Of a stretch of 64,000 nucleotides of DNA, positions 43,795 through 53,158 are shown piece by piece (positions within the stretch are counted from its first letter, which is position 1; every line of letters begins with the position of its first letter). The notes beneath the pieces were generated by a model. That model was not told the DNA's origin. It worked only from the letters and a program-made list of their open reading frames with translations, and did not search any database. A program made the translations under genes and the position numbers. Source of the DNA: Gammaproteobacteria bacterium (GTDB lineage: Bacteria > Pseudomonadota > Gammaproteobacteria > SZUA-152); assembly GCA_029882975.1 (NCBI GenBank), contig JAOUJW010000028.1, positions 1 to 64,000 of the forward strand, written 5' to 3'.

Positions 43795-45828
43795 TTAAAG
43801 TTTTAAATCGTTGACGGCACGGCGCAGCTTGGTTAGCTCGGTTTTGCTATTTCCCATATTACCGTAGCGGATATTGTTGTAAATCTCTCCAACGTACTGT
43901 AATCCCTCCTGCCATTGTGGTTTGACCTTACCAACTCTGGCGGCAAAGGTCAGCGCACCTTCGCTTGCTTGTTTTTCGATACCGTGGCGTCGTAATTTTC
44001 TGCAGAGACGGTCGTAAATTCTTTGCGCCGGATCATATTGCCGGTTGCTGCGGTAGAATATAAACATAGCGATCAAGGCCAAGCTAAGTCCCAATGCGCA
44101 AAATAGGAGCGTCACCAGTGTTTGTTGGCTCACATTTTTTAGACCGATCCATGCCAGCAGAGCTTGCTGTAAGTCACCGTTGTAACCGATGAACCATTTA
44201 TTCCAATAAAGATCTGCATTGTCTAAAGCCAGGCCAATGTTTTTCACCAGGCCGGCAAACCAACCGGGGCCTTGAATTGCCAAACCGTCGGCACGTTGGC
44301 GCCGCTCCAGGCTACGGCGGTCTTCAATCCGGTGTGCTGGAATAGCGGCTGTTGGATCTACCCGCGTCCAACCTTGGTTTTCCAGCCAAACTTCGGCCCA
44401 GGCATGGGCGTCTGATTGTTTAATGAGGAAGTAATTCCCCATCGGGTTATATTCACCGCCCTGGTAGCCGGTGACCACGCGCGCGGGTATGCCGGAAGCT
44501 CGCATTAAAAACACAAACGCAGAGGCATAGTGTTCACAAAACCCTCGACGGGAAGAGAACAGAAATTCATCGATGGGGTCATCATCCAGTAGAGGTGCAT
44601 TACGGGTATAAAAAAACGGTTGTTGTTTGAAATAGTTAATCACCGCTTGTACCAACGCGGCATCCCGGTGGCTGCCGTTGATTTGTGCTGCCATTTGATT
44701 GGATAACGCCTGCGCCTTGACGCCATAACCCGAGGGTAGCTGTAAATAGGTGTGTCGATTGATTAAACTTTGCTTTGATAAAGTGTATTCCAATGCGGAT
44801 TCGATGTGGTATTGCGCCAGGTGGACCACCGGTTTAGGGGCTCGGAGTTCAAATTCACCATTCAAATAGCTGTTTTTAGGTATGTTGACGGGTACATCCA
44901 GGGCAAATAACCAAGTCAGTTTATGCGGCTCCAAAGTGATGCGGTAACTCAGAGGCTGGCTGCCGGAGGTGACGGGTAATTGATTGTGATCCAGTTTGAT
45001 ATTGATATTGTTTGTTTGAGTCCACGTGCGGCCATCATAGGTATTTAATACCGGGCCACGCCAGTACAGTTGCCAGGGAAAGGGGTTGGTTCCGTCAAAC
45101 TCTACTCGAAAGGCGGTTTCATCATTGTCGCTCAAGTTGCTTATTTTCCCGGGGGACATTTGGTCGGTGAGTCCGGTTTTAGCGCCGGCACTGTTTTGTG
45201 CCAGCCCCCATGCGGCGTCTTGTACTCGCGGAAATAGCGCGAACAAGATCAACGCTAACGGAATCGACTGCACCAGCAAGGTAAATCCTAATCGTAAACA
45301 TTCTTTTTCGCGACGTGGTGTGGAGGTCGTTCTGATGCTGTTGTGCGAAATAAGAGCCGTGGTTAGTAAGACAACGGCAAGTAACAGGTACACGCCAATA
45401 AGCATGGTTTGGTTATACAAAAACCCGGCTATGACACCAAAGTAGCCTAAGCAAACAATGATCATAAAATCACGATCCGTACGGACCTCCAGCAATTTTA
45501 GACAGATCATCATTAAGAGCAGTGAAACTCCCGGGTCGCGACCCAGTACAGATTTGTACATGGTTGCTACCGTCAGTAGGGCACCAAGAGCAATAATCAT
45601 GCGTACTAATTTTGATGGCAGCGGTACCCACCCGAAGTCATAAATTACCCTCCAGGTGAAAAGAGCAATACAAACGCTCGTAATGGATGGGGTTTGGTAG
45701 GCGACATGGGGCAACAACACCAGACCCAGGCCGACATAGAGCCAGGCAAAATCGGCGGCGATCGGGTTGCGGTGGGATATGCGGTGTGAGATACGAAATG
45801 TGCGAAACATAGGTGCGGCAGGTATCAC
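43795..45828 (-). CDS. transglutaminase-like membrane protein, TgpA/DUF3488 type
   Basis: 677 residues. Several N-terminal membrane helices (about 25-200, DUF3488 region), then a periplasmic transglutaminase domain with the catalytic Cys in RRGFCEHYASAFVFLMRASGIPARVVTGYQGGEYN, His in DAHAWAEVW and Asp in TRVDPTAAIP. A further membrane helix near 570-592 precedes a C-terminal cytoplasmic part. The GTG at 45828 overlaps the DUF58 stop (GTGA); ATG 45810 is an alternative. Last gene of the MoxR-DUF58-transglutaminase operon. Confidence 0.93.
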   Translation of the reverse strand: MIPAAPMFRTFRISHRISHRNPIAADFAWLYVGLGLVLLPHVAYQTPSITSVCIALFTWRVIYDFGWVPLPSKLVRMIIALGALLTVATMYKSVLGRDPGVSLLLMMICLKLLEVRTDRDFMIIVCLGYFGVIAGFLYNQTMLIGVYLLLAVVLLTTALISHNSIRTTSTPRREKECLRLGFTLLVQSIPLALILFALFPRVQDAAWGLAQNSAGAKTGLTDQMSPGKISNLSDNDETAFRVEFDGTNPFPWQLYWRGPVLNTYDGRTWTQTNNINIKLDHNQLPVTSGSQPLSYRITLEPHKLTWLFALDVPVNIPKNSYLNGEFELRAPKPVVHLAQYHIESALEYTLSKQSLINRHTYLQLPSGYGVKAQALSNQMAAQINGSHRDAALVQAVINYFKQQPFFYTRNAPLLDDDPIDEFLFSSRRGFCEHYASAFVFLMRASGIPARVVTGYQGGEYNPMGNYFLIKQSDAHAWAEVWLENQGWTRVDPTAAIPAHRIEDRRSLERRQRADGLAIQGPGWFAGLVKNIGLALDNADLYWNKWFIGYNGDLQQALLAWIGLKNVSQQTLVTLLFCALGLSLALIAMFIFYRSNRQYDPAQRIYDRLCRKLRRHGIEKQASEGALTFAARVGKVKPQWQEGLQYVGEIYNNIRYGNMGNSKTELTKLRRAVNDLKL

Positions 45829-46802
45829 AATAAGGCCAGGGCTTTGAGGCAGCGGGCTTTGTGAGCCCCGCCATTACCGGGTTCGAGACTCAGGTGGGGC
45901 AGTTGCAGGCCATAGCCCAGTCCCTGTTGTTCTGCATCTATGACCCAGCGTGTCAGTAATGACAGGCGCTGCTCCGTTTCCATGGCGTCTAAGGTATACC
46001 AGTTCAGCCATAGCTCATCGCTGCGGTCGCCGCCGAATTGTTTGATAACCAGATTTTGATTGCGTGCGGCGGCTTTCCAGTAGATATGCCCCGGATGATC
46101 GCCGCGGTTGTAGTTGCGAAAACCGGCGAAATCATCCGAGCCACGTCCTTTATCACCGCTTTGCTTGGTGTATACCGGTTGCTGTGGGAAGGGGCAGCGC
46201 GCCGCAGGCGCAGGGTAAACAATGAAGGTATGGTAAACCGGGATGCGAGACCAGGCGACAAACAAACCCAAAGGAAAGGTTGATGAAAGTTTTAGTTCAT
46301 CCACCTGTTGCTTGCCTCGCTTAAGCGCGGTAACGGGTACTGCTGCAGTGGTGAATGCATTTGCCTCCGCATCAACTCGGACACTGTGAGGCGCCGGATT
46401 GGTCTGGGGCCGTGAAAACAGCATGTTGTACCAGCGCCTAAAAGAGATAGAGGGCGTTCTGGTAGACACCTGTATTTTGAGGTTGCGTTTGCCTGCGGCG
46501 TCATTTTCAATTACCACAGGAATCCAAGTGCGCTCACCAGTGTGGACATCGGCAATGGGCCGTACCGACACACGCAACCCATAAAGATTTTTGTGTGTGT
46601 GGAATATGGATACCGTTGCCAGACCCGCCAGTAAAAACGTCAGTACAAAACCCAGGCTGTTGCTGTAATTAATGGAGCCACTCAGCATGACGCCCAATAG
46701 CATGGCGAACAAAATACCTTGTTTGGTGGGCAGCACATAAATAGTGCGCATCCCCAATCGGTATTTACCGTCAAGCACTGTTGCTGGTATTGCGGTTCGC
46801 AT
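45825..46802 (-). CDS. DUF58 domain membrane protein
   Basis: 325 residues with an N-terminal pair of membrane helices (about 25-65) and a C-terminal DUF58 region containing the KGRGSDDFAGFRNYNRGDHPGHIYWKAAAR signature. ATG 46802 lies 14 bp after the MoxR stop behind a GGGGG; a longer reading would overlap moxR. In other bacteria MoxR ATPases act with DUF58 proteins, which often associate with von Willebrand domain partners; none is seen here. Confidence 0.9.
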   Translation of the reverse strand: MRTAIPATVLDGKYRLGMRTIYVLPTKQGILFAMLLGVMLSGSINYSNSLGFVLTFLLAGLATVSIFHTHKNLYGLRVSVRPIADVHTGERTWIPVVIENDAAGKRNLKIQVSTRTPSISFRRWYNMLFSRPQTNPAPHSVRVDAEANAFTTAAVPVTALKRGKQQVDELKLSSTFPLGLFVAWSRIPVYHTFIVYPAPAARCPFPQQPVYTKQSGDKGRGSDDFAGFRNYNRGDHPGHIYWKAAARNQNLVIKQFGGDRSDELWLNWYTLDAMETEQRLSLLTRWVIDAEQQGLGYGLQLPHLSLEPGNGGAHKARCLKALALL

Positions 46803-46815
46803 AACAACCCCCGCT

Positions 46816-47766
46816 TCAGGGGATGGGTATATCCATGAGTTTTTGAACCAGATCAGAGCTGCCGCTGTCTGATGCGGACCGAAGTCGGTGGTTGACCACA
46901 TGGGGGAGTATGGTTTGAATGTCTTCGGGGATAGCGTGGTCACGGCCTTGCATCATGGCCCAAGCTTTGGCGCAATGCAGCATGGCCAGTCCGGCGCGCG
47001 GTGACAGTCCGTTGGCCAGTTCCGGGGCACAGCGGGTGTATTCCAGCAGTGCCTGCACATAATCCAGCAGTGCATCACTGACATGTATGGTGCTGACATG
47101 CTGCTGCAGGGCGATGAGTTGCTCCTGGGATATACAGGGTACTATGCGTTCCAGCATATCACGACGATCCTCGCCGTTGAGCAGAGCCCGTTCCGCTTGC
47201 CTGTCCGGATAACCCAGTCCAATGCAAATTAAAAATCGATCCAGTTGCGATTCCGGGAGAGGAAACGTCCCTATTTGGTGGGTGGGGTTTTGGGTGGCAA
47301 TGACAAAAAACGGGTCGGGTAAAGGGCGAGTTTGACCCTCCAGGCTCACTTGTTTTTCTTCCATCGCCTCCAGCAAGGCACTTTGTGCTTTGGGTGTGGC
47401 ACGATTCACCTCATCGGCCAAAACCAATTGCGAAAATATGGGGCCGGGGTGAAATTGGAACCCTTTTTGATGATCGTAGACGGAAACTCCGAGAATATCT
47501 CCGGGCAACAAATCGCTGGTAAACTGAATCCGAGAAAATTCCAAGCCCAATACCTTGGCGAAAACATGAGCCAGGGTGGTTTTTCCCACGCCGGGGAGGT
47601 CCTCGATCAGTATATGTCCTTTGGACAATATACAGGCCAAAGCCAGGCGAATTTGCTGCTCCTTGCCCAGGATGATACCGCAAGCCTGGGCGACGATGGT
47701 TTCGGTTAATAGTTGTGGGTCGTCTGTTTGTTGTGCTGCTTGCGCCATGTGTTTTGGGTTACTCAT
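46816..47766 (-). CDS. MoxR-family AAA+ ATPase
   Basis: 316 residues. Walker A EDLPGVGKTTLAHVFAK, Walker B LVLADEVNRATPKAQSALLEAMEE, sensor 1 VIATQNP, arginine-finger region LPESQLDRFLI and sensor 2 near LANGLSPRAGL. Probable chaperone that activates a membrane or periplasmic complex with the DUF58 and transglutaminase products. First gene of the leftward operon; start ATG 47766. Confidence 0.95.
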   Translation of the reverse strand: MSNPKHMAQAAQQTDDPQLLTETIVAQACGIILGKEQQIRLALACILSKGHILIEDLPGVGKTTLAHVFAKVLGLEFSRIQFTSDLLPGDILGVSVYDHQKGFQFHPGPIFSQLVLADEVNRATPKAQSALLEAMEEKQVSLEGQTRPLPDPFFVIATQNPTHQIGTFPLPESQLDRFLICIGLGYPDRQAERALLNGEDRRDMLERIVPCISQEQLIALQQHVSTIHVSDALLDYVQALLEYTRCAPELANGLSPRAGLAMLHCAKAWAMMQGRDHAIPEDIQTILPHVVNHRLRSASDSGSSDLVQKLMDIPIP

Positions 47767-47804
47767 TTAGTGGGTGATTGTGCCGGCCGTAAAGGTCGCT
47801 TGCC

Positions 47805-47993
47805 TCAGCGGGGCTTGCAGGTTTGGTTTTTCCAGCTTTCCCAGGCGTTAATGTATTTTTCAAAGGCCAGTTGCAGCATTTTTTCCGTAATAGGAATTTC
47901 CTTACCGGATTTATCAATGATTCCGCCTTGATGGAAATCCGTATTGATGCAACAAAACTGCGCCCCATCTTTTGGGTTGTTTTTCATGGCCAT
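47805..47993 (-). CDS. 62-residue conserved-looking protein
   Basis: Not recognised. MAMKNNPKDGAQFCCINTDF start, then GGIIDKSGKEIPITEKMLQLAFEKYINAWESWK, ending NQTCKPR. Composition is soluble and amphipathic with a predicted C-terminal helix and three cysteines (FCC, TC). The ribosome-site-like GAGGC lies about 9 nt before the ATG. The overlapping rightward frame is judged not real, because this one has better codon pattern and a normal small-protein composition. Located between the MoxR operon and mnmG. Confidence 0.6.
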   Translation of the reverse strand: MAMKNNPKDGAQFCCINTDFHQGGIIDKSGKEIPITEKMLQLAFEKYINAWESWKNQTCKPR

Positions 47994-48177
47994 GATAATT
48001 GCCTCTTTGTCGAACTATCGGAAAATGCACAGCATTTTTTAGACCAAACTGGGTTCTTTAGGGACATTTATAATTTTCAGAGCGGCATGAAAAGCAGGTT
48101 TTATTGGATCTACGACGAGTGGGGGCGTAAAATGGATGGGTTTTAACTCTTTTCTTGTTTTCCATGATGAGTTTTCC

Positions 48178-50112
48178 ATGAACAATTCCGGGTTTTATGA
48201 TGTGATTGTGGTCGGCGGTGGCCACGCAGGTACGGAGGCGGCTTTGGCGGCAGCACGTATGGGTGCGCGTACCTTATTATTGACCCACAATGTGGATACC
48301 CTGGGTCAAATGTCGTGCAATCCGGCGATCGGTGGGATTGGAAAAGGGCATTTAGTCAAAGAAATCGATGCTTTGGGTGGGATTATGGCCCTGGCAGCCG
48401 ACCAGGCCGGGATTCAGTTTCGTCGCCTCAATGCACGCAAGGGGCCTGCAGTGCGGGCAACCCGGGCTCAGGCGGATCGGGTATTGTACAAACAGGCCAT
48501 TCGATCGGCTCTGGAACAACAGCAAGGTTTGTACCTGTTTCAGCAGGCTGTCGATGATTTAATTGTGGAAAATCAAACCGTAAAAGGTGTGGTCACGCAA
48601 GCCGGTCTGCGTTTTCTCGCCTCCACAGTGGTGTTGACCGTGGGTACTTTTTTGGGTGGTCGCATTCATGTGGGTTTGTCCAACTACGAAGGCGGCCGTG
48701 CCGGCGATCCTCCCGCCAACGCGCTGGCGCAACGGCTGCGCAGTCTGCCATTTCGGGTGGATCGACTCAAAACCGGTACACCACCCAGGATTGATTCCAA
48801 AACCATCAATTACGAAGAGCTGGAAGAGCAGCCGGGAGACGAGCCGGTGCCGGTGTTTTCCTTTATGGGTGCAGCATCACTGCATCCGCAACAAGTGAGT
48901 TGCCACATTACCCATACCAATGAGCATACTCATGACATCATCCGGCAAGGCTTGGACCGCTCACCCATGTTTACCGGTGTTATTGAGGGGGTTGGGCCGC
49001 GTTATTGTCCTTCTATCGAAGACAAAATCGTCCGGTTTGCCGATAAAAGCTCACATCAAATATTCATTGAGCCGGAGGGGCTGAACAGCTGCGAAGTGTA
49101 TCCCAACGGAATTTCCACCAGCTTGCCGTTTGATGTACAGCTGGATTTTGTCCGTTCCATGAAGGGCTTTGAAAACGCACATATAACCCGCCCGGGCTAC
49201 GCGATTGAATACGATTACTTTGATCCCCGCGATTTGCAATCCTCCTTGGAAACTAAGCATATGCAGGGATTGTTTTTCGCCGGTCAGATTAACGGTACCA
49301 CAGGATATGAAGAAGCGGCTGCGCAGGGTTTGATCGCCGGGATGAATGCGGCATTACAGTGCCAGGGTAAAGCGCCTTGGTGTCCGCGTCGGGATGAGGC
49401 CTATATGGGAGTTTTAATTGACGATCTTATCACCAGCGGCACCATTGAACCGTATCGCATGTTTACCAGCCGAGCGGAGTACCGCTTGTTGTTGCGGGAA
49501 GATAATGCGGACTTGCGTCTGACCCCCAAAGGACAGGAGCTGGGGCTGGTGTCGCCGCAGCGCTGGCAGCGCTTTGAGGCCAAACGGTGTGCGGTTGAGG
49601 CGGAGAACCGGCGCCTGGCCACGACTTGGTTGCGCCCTGAACAGATTGCCCCGGAGGATGCGCAGCGGGTGTTGGGAACGGAGCTGAATCGCGAGCATAA
49701 GCTCTTGGATTTACTGCGACGTCCGGAAGTGACTTATGACCGTCTTATGAGTTTGCCGCAAGCGAAAGGTGGGCCCATTGATCCCTTGGCGGCGGAGCAG
49801 GTGGAAATTCAAGCCAAATATGCCGGTTATATCCAAAGGCAGACAGAAGAAATTCAGCGGCAGCGTCGGTACGAAGACCTCAATTTACCCAAGGATTTGG
49901 ACTACAATGCCGTCAGCGGTTTGTCCAATGAGGTGCGCCAAAAGTTGCAGCAGCATCGGCCGGAAACCATAGGCCAAGCGTCTCGCGTGTCGGGTGTAAC
50001 CCCCGCAGCGGTATCATTATTACTGGTGCATTTAAAAAAACGGGCAAAATCGTGTAATAAAGAACCGGTCCAACCGTCATTGGATTCGGTATCATCAAAA
50101 ACTGGAGGTTGA
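48178..50112 (+). CDS. mnmG: tRNA uridine 5-carboxymethylaminomethyl modification enzyme MnmG (GidA)
   Basis: FAD-dependent enzyme that with MnmE installs cmnm5U34 in tRNAs. 644 residues from ATG 48178. Rossmann motif [43 protein letters not shown], the [10 protein letters not shown] catalytic region, [22 protein letters not shown] and the C-terminal GAN-type helical domain ([26 protein letters not shown]). A shorter upstream start in another context would add a spurious leader. First gene of the mnmG-DUF302-rsmG-parA-parB segment. Confidence 0.97.
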   Translation: MNNSGFYDVIVVGGGHAGTEAALAAARMGARTLLLTHNVDTLGQMSCNPAIGGIGKGHLVKEIDALGGIMALAADQAGIQFRRLNARKGPAVRATRAQADRVLYKQAIRSALEQQQGLYLFQQAVDDLIVENQTVKGVVTQAGLRFLASTVVLTVGTFLGGRIHVGLSNYEGGRAGDPPANALAQRLRSLPFRVDRLKTGTPPRIDSKTINYEELEEQPGDEPVPVFSFMGAASLHPQQVSCHITHTNEHTHDIIRQGLDRSPMFTGVIEGVGPRYCPSIEDKIVRFADKSSHQIFIEPEGLNSCEVYPNGISTSLPFDVQLDFVRSMKGFENAHITRPGYAIEYDYFDPRDLQSSLETKHMQGLFFAGQINGTTGYEEAAAQGLIAGMNAALQCQGKAPWCPRRDEAYMGVLIDDLITSGTIEPYRMFTSRAEYRLLLREDNADLRLTPKGQELGLVSPQRWQRFEAKRCAVEAENRRLATTWLRPEQIAPEDAQRVLGTELNREHKLLDLLRRPEVTYDRLMSLPQAKGGPIDPLAAEQVEIQAKYAGYIQRQTEEIQRQRRYEDLNLPKDLDYNAVSGLSNEVRQKLQQHRPETIGQASRVSGVTPAAVSLLLVHLKKRAKSCNKEPVQPSLDSVSSKTGG

Positions 50113-50114
50113 TA

Positions 50115-50573
50115 ATGAAAAAAGTATTAGTAGCCACTGTATTGTTGGTTTTAAGTGCGCCTTTTGCCACCCTTGCTGCGGATAATGGTTTGATCACTAA
50201 AAAGAGTAAATACAGCGCTACCGAAACCTTAGATCGTCTCAGTAATGTGTTAAAGAAAAAAGGAATCAATATTTTTGCTCGAGTCAGTCATAAAAAAAAT
50301 GCCGAAGGGGTGAATTTGAAGCTGCGCCCAACCGAGTTATTGATATTCGGTAATCCCAAGTTGGGAACGCACTTTTTCACCAGCCGGCAAACCGCCGGTA
50401 TCGATTTGCCCATGAAGGCCCTGGCTTGGGAAGATGCCGATGGGCAAGTCTGGTTGACTTACAATGATCCTGCTTATATTGCCAAGCGCCACGGTATTAG
50501 CGACCGCGACGATGTTGCCGCCAAGATGTCCAAAGCCTTGGACAAAATGAGTTCGGCGGCATCTGGTAACTAG
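50115..50573 (+). CDS. exported DUF302 protein
   Basis: 152 residues with a signal peptide (about 1-20, ALA-A-like end) and a DUF302 domain: KYSATETLDRLSNVLKKKGINIFARVSH, LRPTELLIFGNPKLGT and DGQVWLTYNDPAYIAKRHG. ATG 50115 is two bases after the mnmG stop and follows GGAGG at 6 nt. Function unknown. mnmG and rsmG are normally adjacent, so this gene is an insertion into the operon. Confidence 0.87.
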   Translation: MKKVLVATVLLVLSAPFATLAADNGLITKKSKYSATETLDRLSNVLKKKGINIFARVSHKKNAEGVNLKLRPTELLIFGNPKLGTHFFTSRQTAGIDLPMKALAWEDADGQVWLTYNDPAYIAKRHGISDRDDVAAKMSKALDKMSSAASGN

Positions 50574-50595
50574 TTGTTTTATAATAGATAGCTGC

Positions 50596-51231
50596 ATGGA
50601 ATCTTTGTTAACCCAGTCCTTGCGACAACAGGGGCTGGAACTTGGTCCGCAAGCGATACAAAAAATTGTTGCGTATCTGCAGCTGCTGCAAAAGTGGAAC
50701 CGGGTCTATAATTTAACTGCTGTACGTGAAATCACGGATATGGTGCCCTTGCACATTATGGATGCGCTGTCGGCACTGCCGTTCCTACGGGGGCATCGCA
50801 TACTGGATGTGGGTTCGGGGGCCGGGTTGCCCGGCATACCGTTGGCCATCGCGGCGCCGGAAAGGTCTTTTAAGCTATTGGACAGTAACGCGAAAAAAAC
50901 CCGGTTTTTACAACAAGTTAAAATGGAGTTGGCTCTGGAAAATGTCAGCGTGGAAACACAGCGTGCGGAAAATTACGCAATTGACGAAAAATTTGATACC
51001 GTTATCTCTAGAGCGTTTGCTTCCATTAGTAACATGCTACAATTCACGGAACATTTGTGCGGTCAATCCGGCATTTTTCTCGCCATGAAAGGGGAATATC
51101 CGCAAGATGAGTTACAGCTGGAAGCGCGGTTCCAGGTGGAAGAAGTGCACAAGGTAAACGTGGCTGGACTTGGGGCACAAAGACATATAGTTTGTATAAG
51201 AGCGAATCCAAATGTGGCATTATCCTTGTAA
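50596..51231 (+). CDS. rsmG: 16S rRNA m7G527 methyltransferase RsmG (GidB)
   Basis: 211-residue SAM-dependent enzyme that makes 7-methylguanosine at position 527 of 16S rRNA. Contains LLQKWNRVYNLTAVRE, HIMDALSALPFL, SAM motif ILDVGSGAGLPGIPLAI and VISRAFASISNML. Start ATG 50596. Near-universal neighbour of mnmG and parA. Confidence 0.97.
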   Translation: MESLLTQSLRQQGLELGPQAIQKIVAYLQLLQKWNRVYNLTAVREITDMVPLHIMDALSALPFLRGHRILDVGSGAGLPGIPLAIAAPERSFKLLDSNAKKTRFLQQVKMELALENVSVETQRAENYAIDEKFDTVISRAFASISNMLQFTEHLCGQSGIFLAMKGEYPQDELQLEARFQVEEVHKVNVAGLGAQRHIVCIRANPNVALSL

Positions 51232-51277
51232 GGGCATTAGATATGTATAACGATTATCCAACTCGGGTCAAATTCCT

Positions 51278-52087
51278 ATGACTATTGGAAAAATTATTGC
51301 GATTGCCAATCAAAAAGGCGGGGTAGCTAAAACCACGACCAGTGTTAATCTGGCGGCGTCATTGGTAGCAACCAAGCGCAAAGTGCTGCTCATTGATTTG
51401 GATCCTCAGGGCAATGCCACTATGGGCAGCGGTATCGATAAGCAGAAGCTGACCTATTCCAGCTACCACGTGTTAATGGAAGAATGCGATATTGTAACCG
51501 CTATTACGGCAACCGAAGAAGCCGGGTATGATTTGTTGCCGGCCAATGCCGATTTGACCGCGGCTGAAGTTCAACTGTTGGAAATCGACGGCAGAGAACG
51601 TAAGTTGAGTAATGCCTTGGCCGAGATACGCAATCAATACCATTATATTTTTATAGATTGTCCGCCTTCATTGAATATGCTGACCTTGAACGCATTAGTG
51701 GCGGCAGATGCGGTACTGATACCAATTCAATGTGAATACTATGCGTTGGAAGGTCTGACAGCACTGGTAAATACTATCGATGAGATTCGCAGTTCGCTCA
51801 ATCCCAGCCTGAAAATTGAAGGTTTGTTGCGAACCATGTATGACCCACGCAATCGCTTGGCGGCGGATGTGACCATGCAGTTGCAAAAATATTTCGGTGA
51901 TCGCTTATATCGTACCGTGATCCCCAGAAACGTAAGGTTGGCTGAGGCCCCCAGTTACGGAGTACCCGTTTTGGTTTACGACCGCACTTCCCGTGGCGCG
52001 CAAGCCTATTTGGCGCTGGCGGGTGAGATTGTAAGACGGGAACAACAACAACAACGGGTACGGCCCACTAATGCTGTTCTGGCATAG
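51278..52087 (+). CDS. parA: chromosome partitioning ATPase ParA (Soj)
   Basis: 269 residues. Deviant Walker A KGGVAKTTT, the A-prime motif DLDPQGNAT, Walker B FIDCPPSLNMLTLNALVAAD, and the C-terminal ARS-like RNVRLAEAPSYGVPV. Works with ParB and parS to segregate origins. It follows rsmG by 46 bp and precedes parB by 43 bp. No parS-like palindrome was found nearby. Confidence 0.97.
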   Translation: MTIGKIIAIANQKGGVAKTTTSVNLAASLVATKRKVLLIDLDPQGNATMGSGIDKQKLTYSSYHVLMEECDIVTAITATEEAGYDLLPANADLTAAEVQLLEIDGRERKLSNALAEIRNQYHYIFIDCPPSLNMLTLNALVAADAVLIPIQCEYYALEGLTALVNTIDEIRSSLNPSLKIEGLLRTMYDPRNRLAADVTMQLQKYFGDRLYRTVIPRNVRLAEAPSYGVPVLVYDRTSRGAQAYLALAGEIVRREQQQQRVRPTNAVLA

Positions 52088-52130
52088 TCGTCCATTGCTT
52101 TAACAATATAATAAGCATAAAGAGTCAGTC

Positions 52131-53105
52131 ATGATTGTAAAGAAAAGAGGTTTAGGGAGAGGCTTGGATGCGCTGATGGGTGGGTCGTCCAGAACCCGGT
52201 CCAACGCAGAAGAATCTCAGGATCAAACCGCGGATTTGCCCCCGGCAGCAGAGCTTCCCCAAGCTGCAGAAATTCCTCCGGCAGCAGAAATTTCTCAGGC
52301 TGCACAAGTCAAAGAGCCTAAAGACAGCGAATTGCGGGAATTGCCCATTGATTTGCTGCAACCGGGTAAATACCAGCCGCGTACCGACATGCATAATGAA
52401 AGCCTGGAAGATTTAGCCAATTCCATCCGGGCCCAAGGAATATTGCAACCTATTGTTGTACGCAAGCTGGCCGGTAGCGATCGATTTGAAATCATTGCCG
52501 GCGAGCGTCGTTGGCGTGCGGCGCAGTTGGCTGAATTGCATGAAGTGCCTGCCGTTGTGCGCGATGTGTCAGACAACGCCGCTATTGCCATGGCCTTGAT
52601 TGAAAATATTCAACGGGAAGATCTCAATCCGGTTGAAGAAGCAACCGCGTTACAACGGTTAATCAATGAATTCGAAATGACTCACCAGCAAGCGGCGGAT
52701 GCCGTGGGTCGTTCCCGTGCGGCGGTGAGTAATTTATTGCGTTTGTTGTCATTGGCGGCAGATGTACGCGTTTTACTGGAAAAAGGCGAGCTGGAAATGG
52801 GGCATGCCCGTGCCATACTCAGCTTGGAAAGCAGCGTACAAAGCAGCGTGGCCAGAGAGATTGCCACCAAGCGACTGTCGGTGCGCGAAGCCGAACAATT
52901 GGTGAGAAAGCTGCGCTCAGATAAGGGCGACACCAAACCGAAAAAGAAAGAAATCGATCCCAATATCCAGCAACTACAGGACGGCATCTCAGAAAAACTG
53001 GGTGCTAAAGTCCAATTTCACCATTTGCCTAACGGTAAGGGTAAAGTGGTGGTGCATTACAACAGTCTGGATGAGCTGGACGGAATTCTGGCGCACATCA
53101 AATAG
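52131..53105 (+). CDS. parB: chromosome partitioning protein ParB
   Basis: 324 residues. N-terminal KRGLGRGLDALMG, an Ala/Pro/Glu-rich linker with two 12-residue repeats (about 37-60), the CTP-binding ParB N domain with PGKYQPRTDMH and IIAGERRWRAA, the ENIQREDLNP motif, a helix-turn-helix (QQAADAVGRSRAAVSNLLRLLSL) and the C-terminal dimer domain. Functional residues intact. The adjacent FHA gene converges. Confidence 0.97.
   Translation: MIVKKRGLGRGLDALMGGSSRTRSNAEESQDQTADLPPAAELPQAAEIPPAAEISQAAQVKEPKDSELRELPIDLLQPGKYQPRTDMHNESLEDLANSIRAQGILQPIVVRKLAGSDRFEIIAGERRWRAAQLAELHEVPAVVRDVSDNAAIAMALIENIQREDLNPVEEATALQRLINEFEMTHQQAADAVGRSRAAVSNLLRLLSLAADVRVLLEKGELEMGHARAILSLESSVQSSVAREIATKRLSVREAEQLVRKLRSDKGDTKPKKKEIDPNIQQLQDGISEKLGAKVQFHHLPNGKGKVVVHYNSLDELDGILAHIK
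52239..52310 (+). repeat. two 36-bp tandem repeats in parB
   Basis: Imperfect tandem copies (52239-52274 and 52275-52310), each encoding a P-P/x-AAE-type unit (PPAAELPQAAEI then PPAAEISQAAQV). They lengthen a flexible linker. Copy number may vary between strains. Confidence 0.7.
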
Positions 53106-53120
53106 CCGTTGCTGGTAAAG

Positions 53121-53151
53121 ACAATAATCCGACACGGAATCGGATTATTGT
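53121..53151. terminator. strong hairpin between parB and the FHA gene
   Basis: Perfect 12-bp inverted repeat ACAATAATCCGA/TCGGATTATTGT with a 7-nt loop, directly between two convergent genes. No clear T-run follows on either strand, so it is a likely but weak bidirectional terminator or a transcript-end stabiliser. Confidence 0.55.
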
Positions 53152-53158
53152 ACTCGGA

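Noticed and set aside
47823-48146. Rightward frame of 107 codons opposite the 62-residue gene
   Set aside because: It lacks a plausible ribosome site, reads out of a gene-like frame on the other strand, and its composition is not gene-like.
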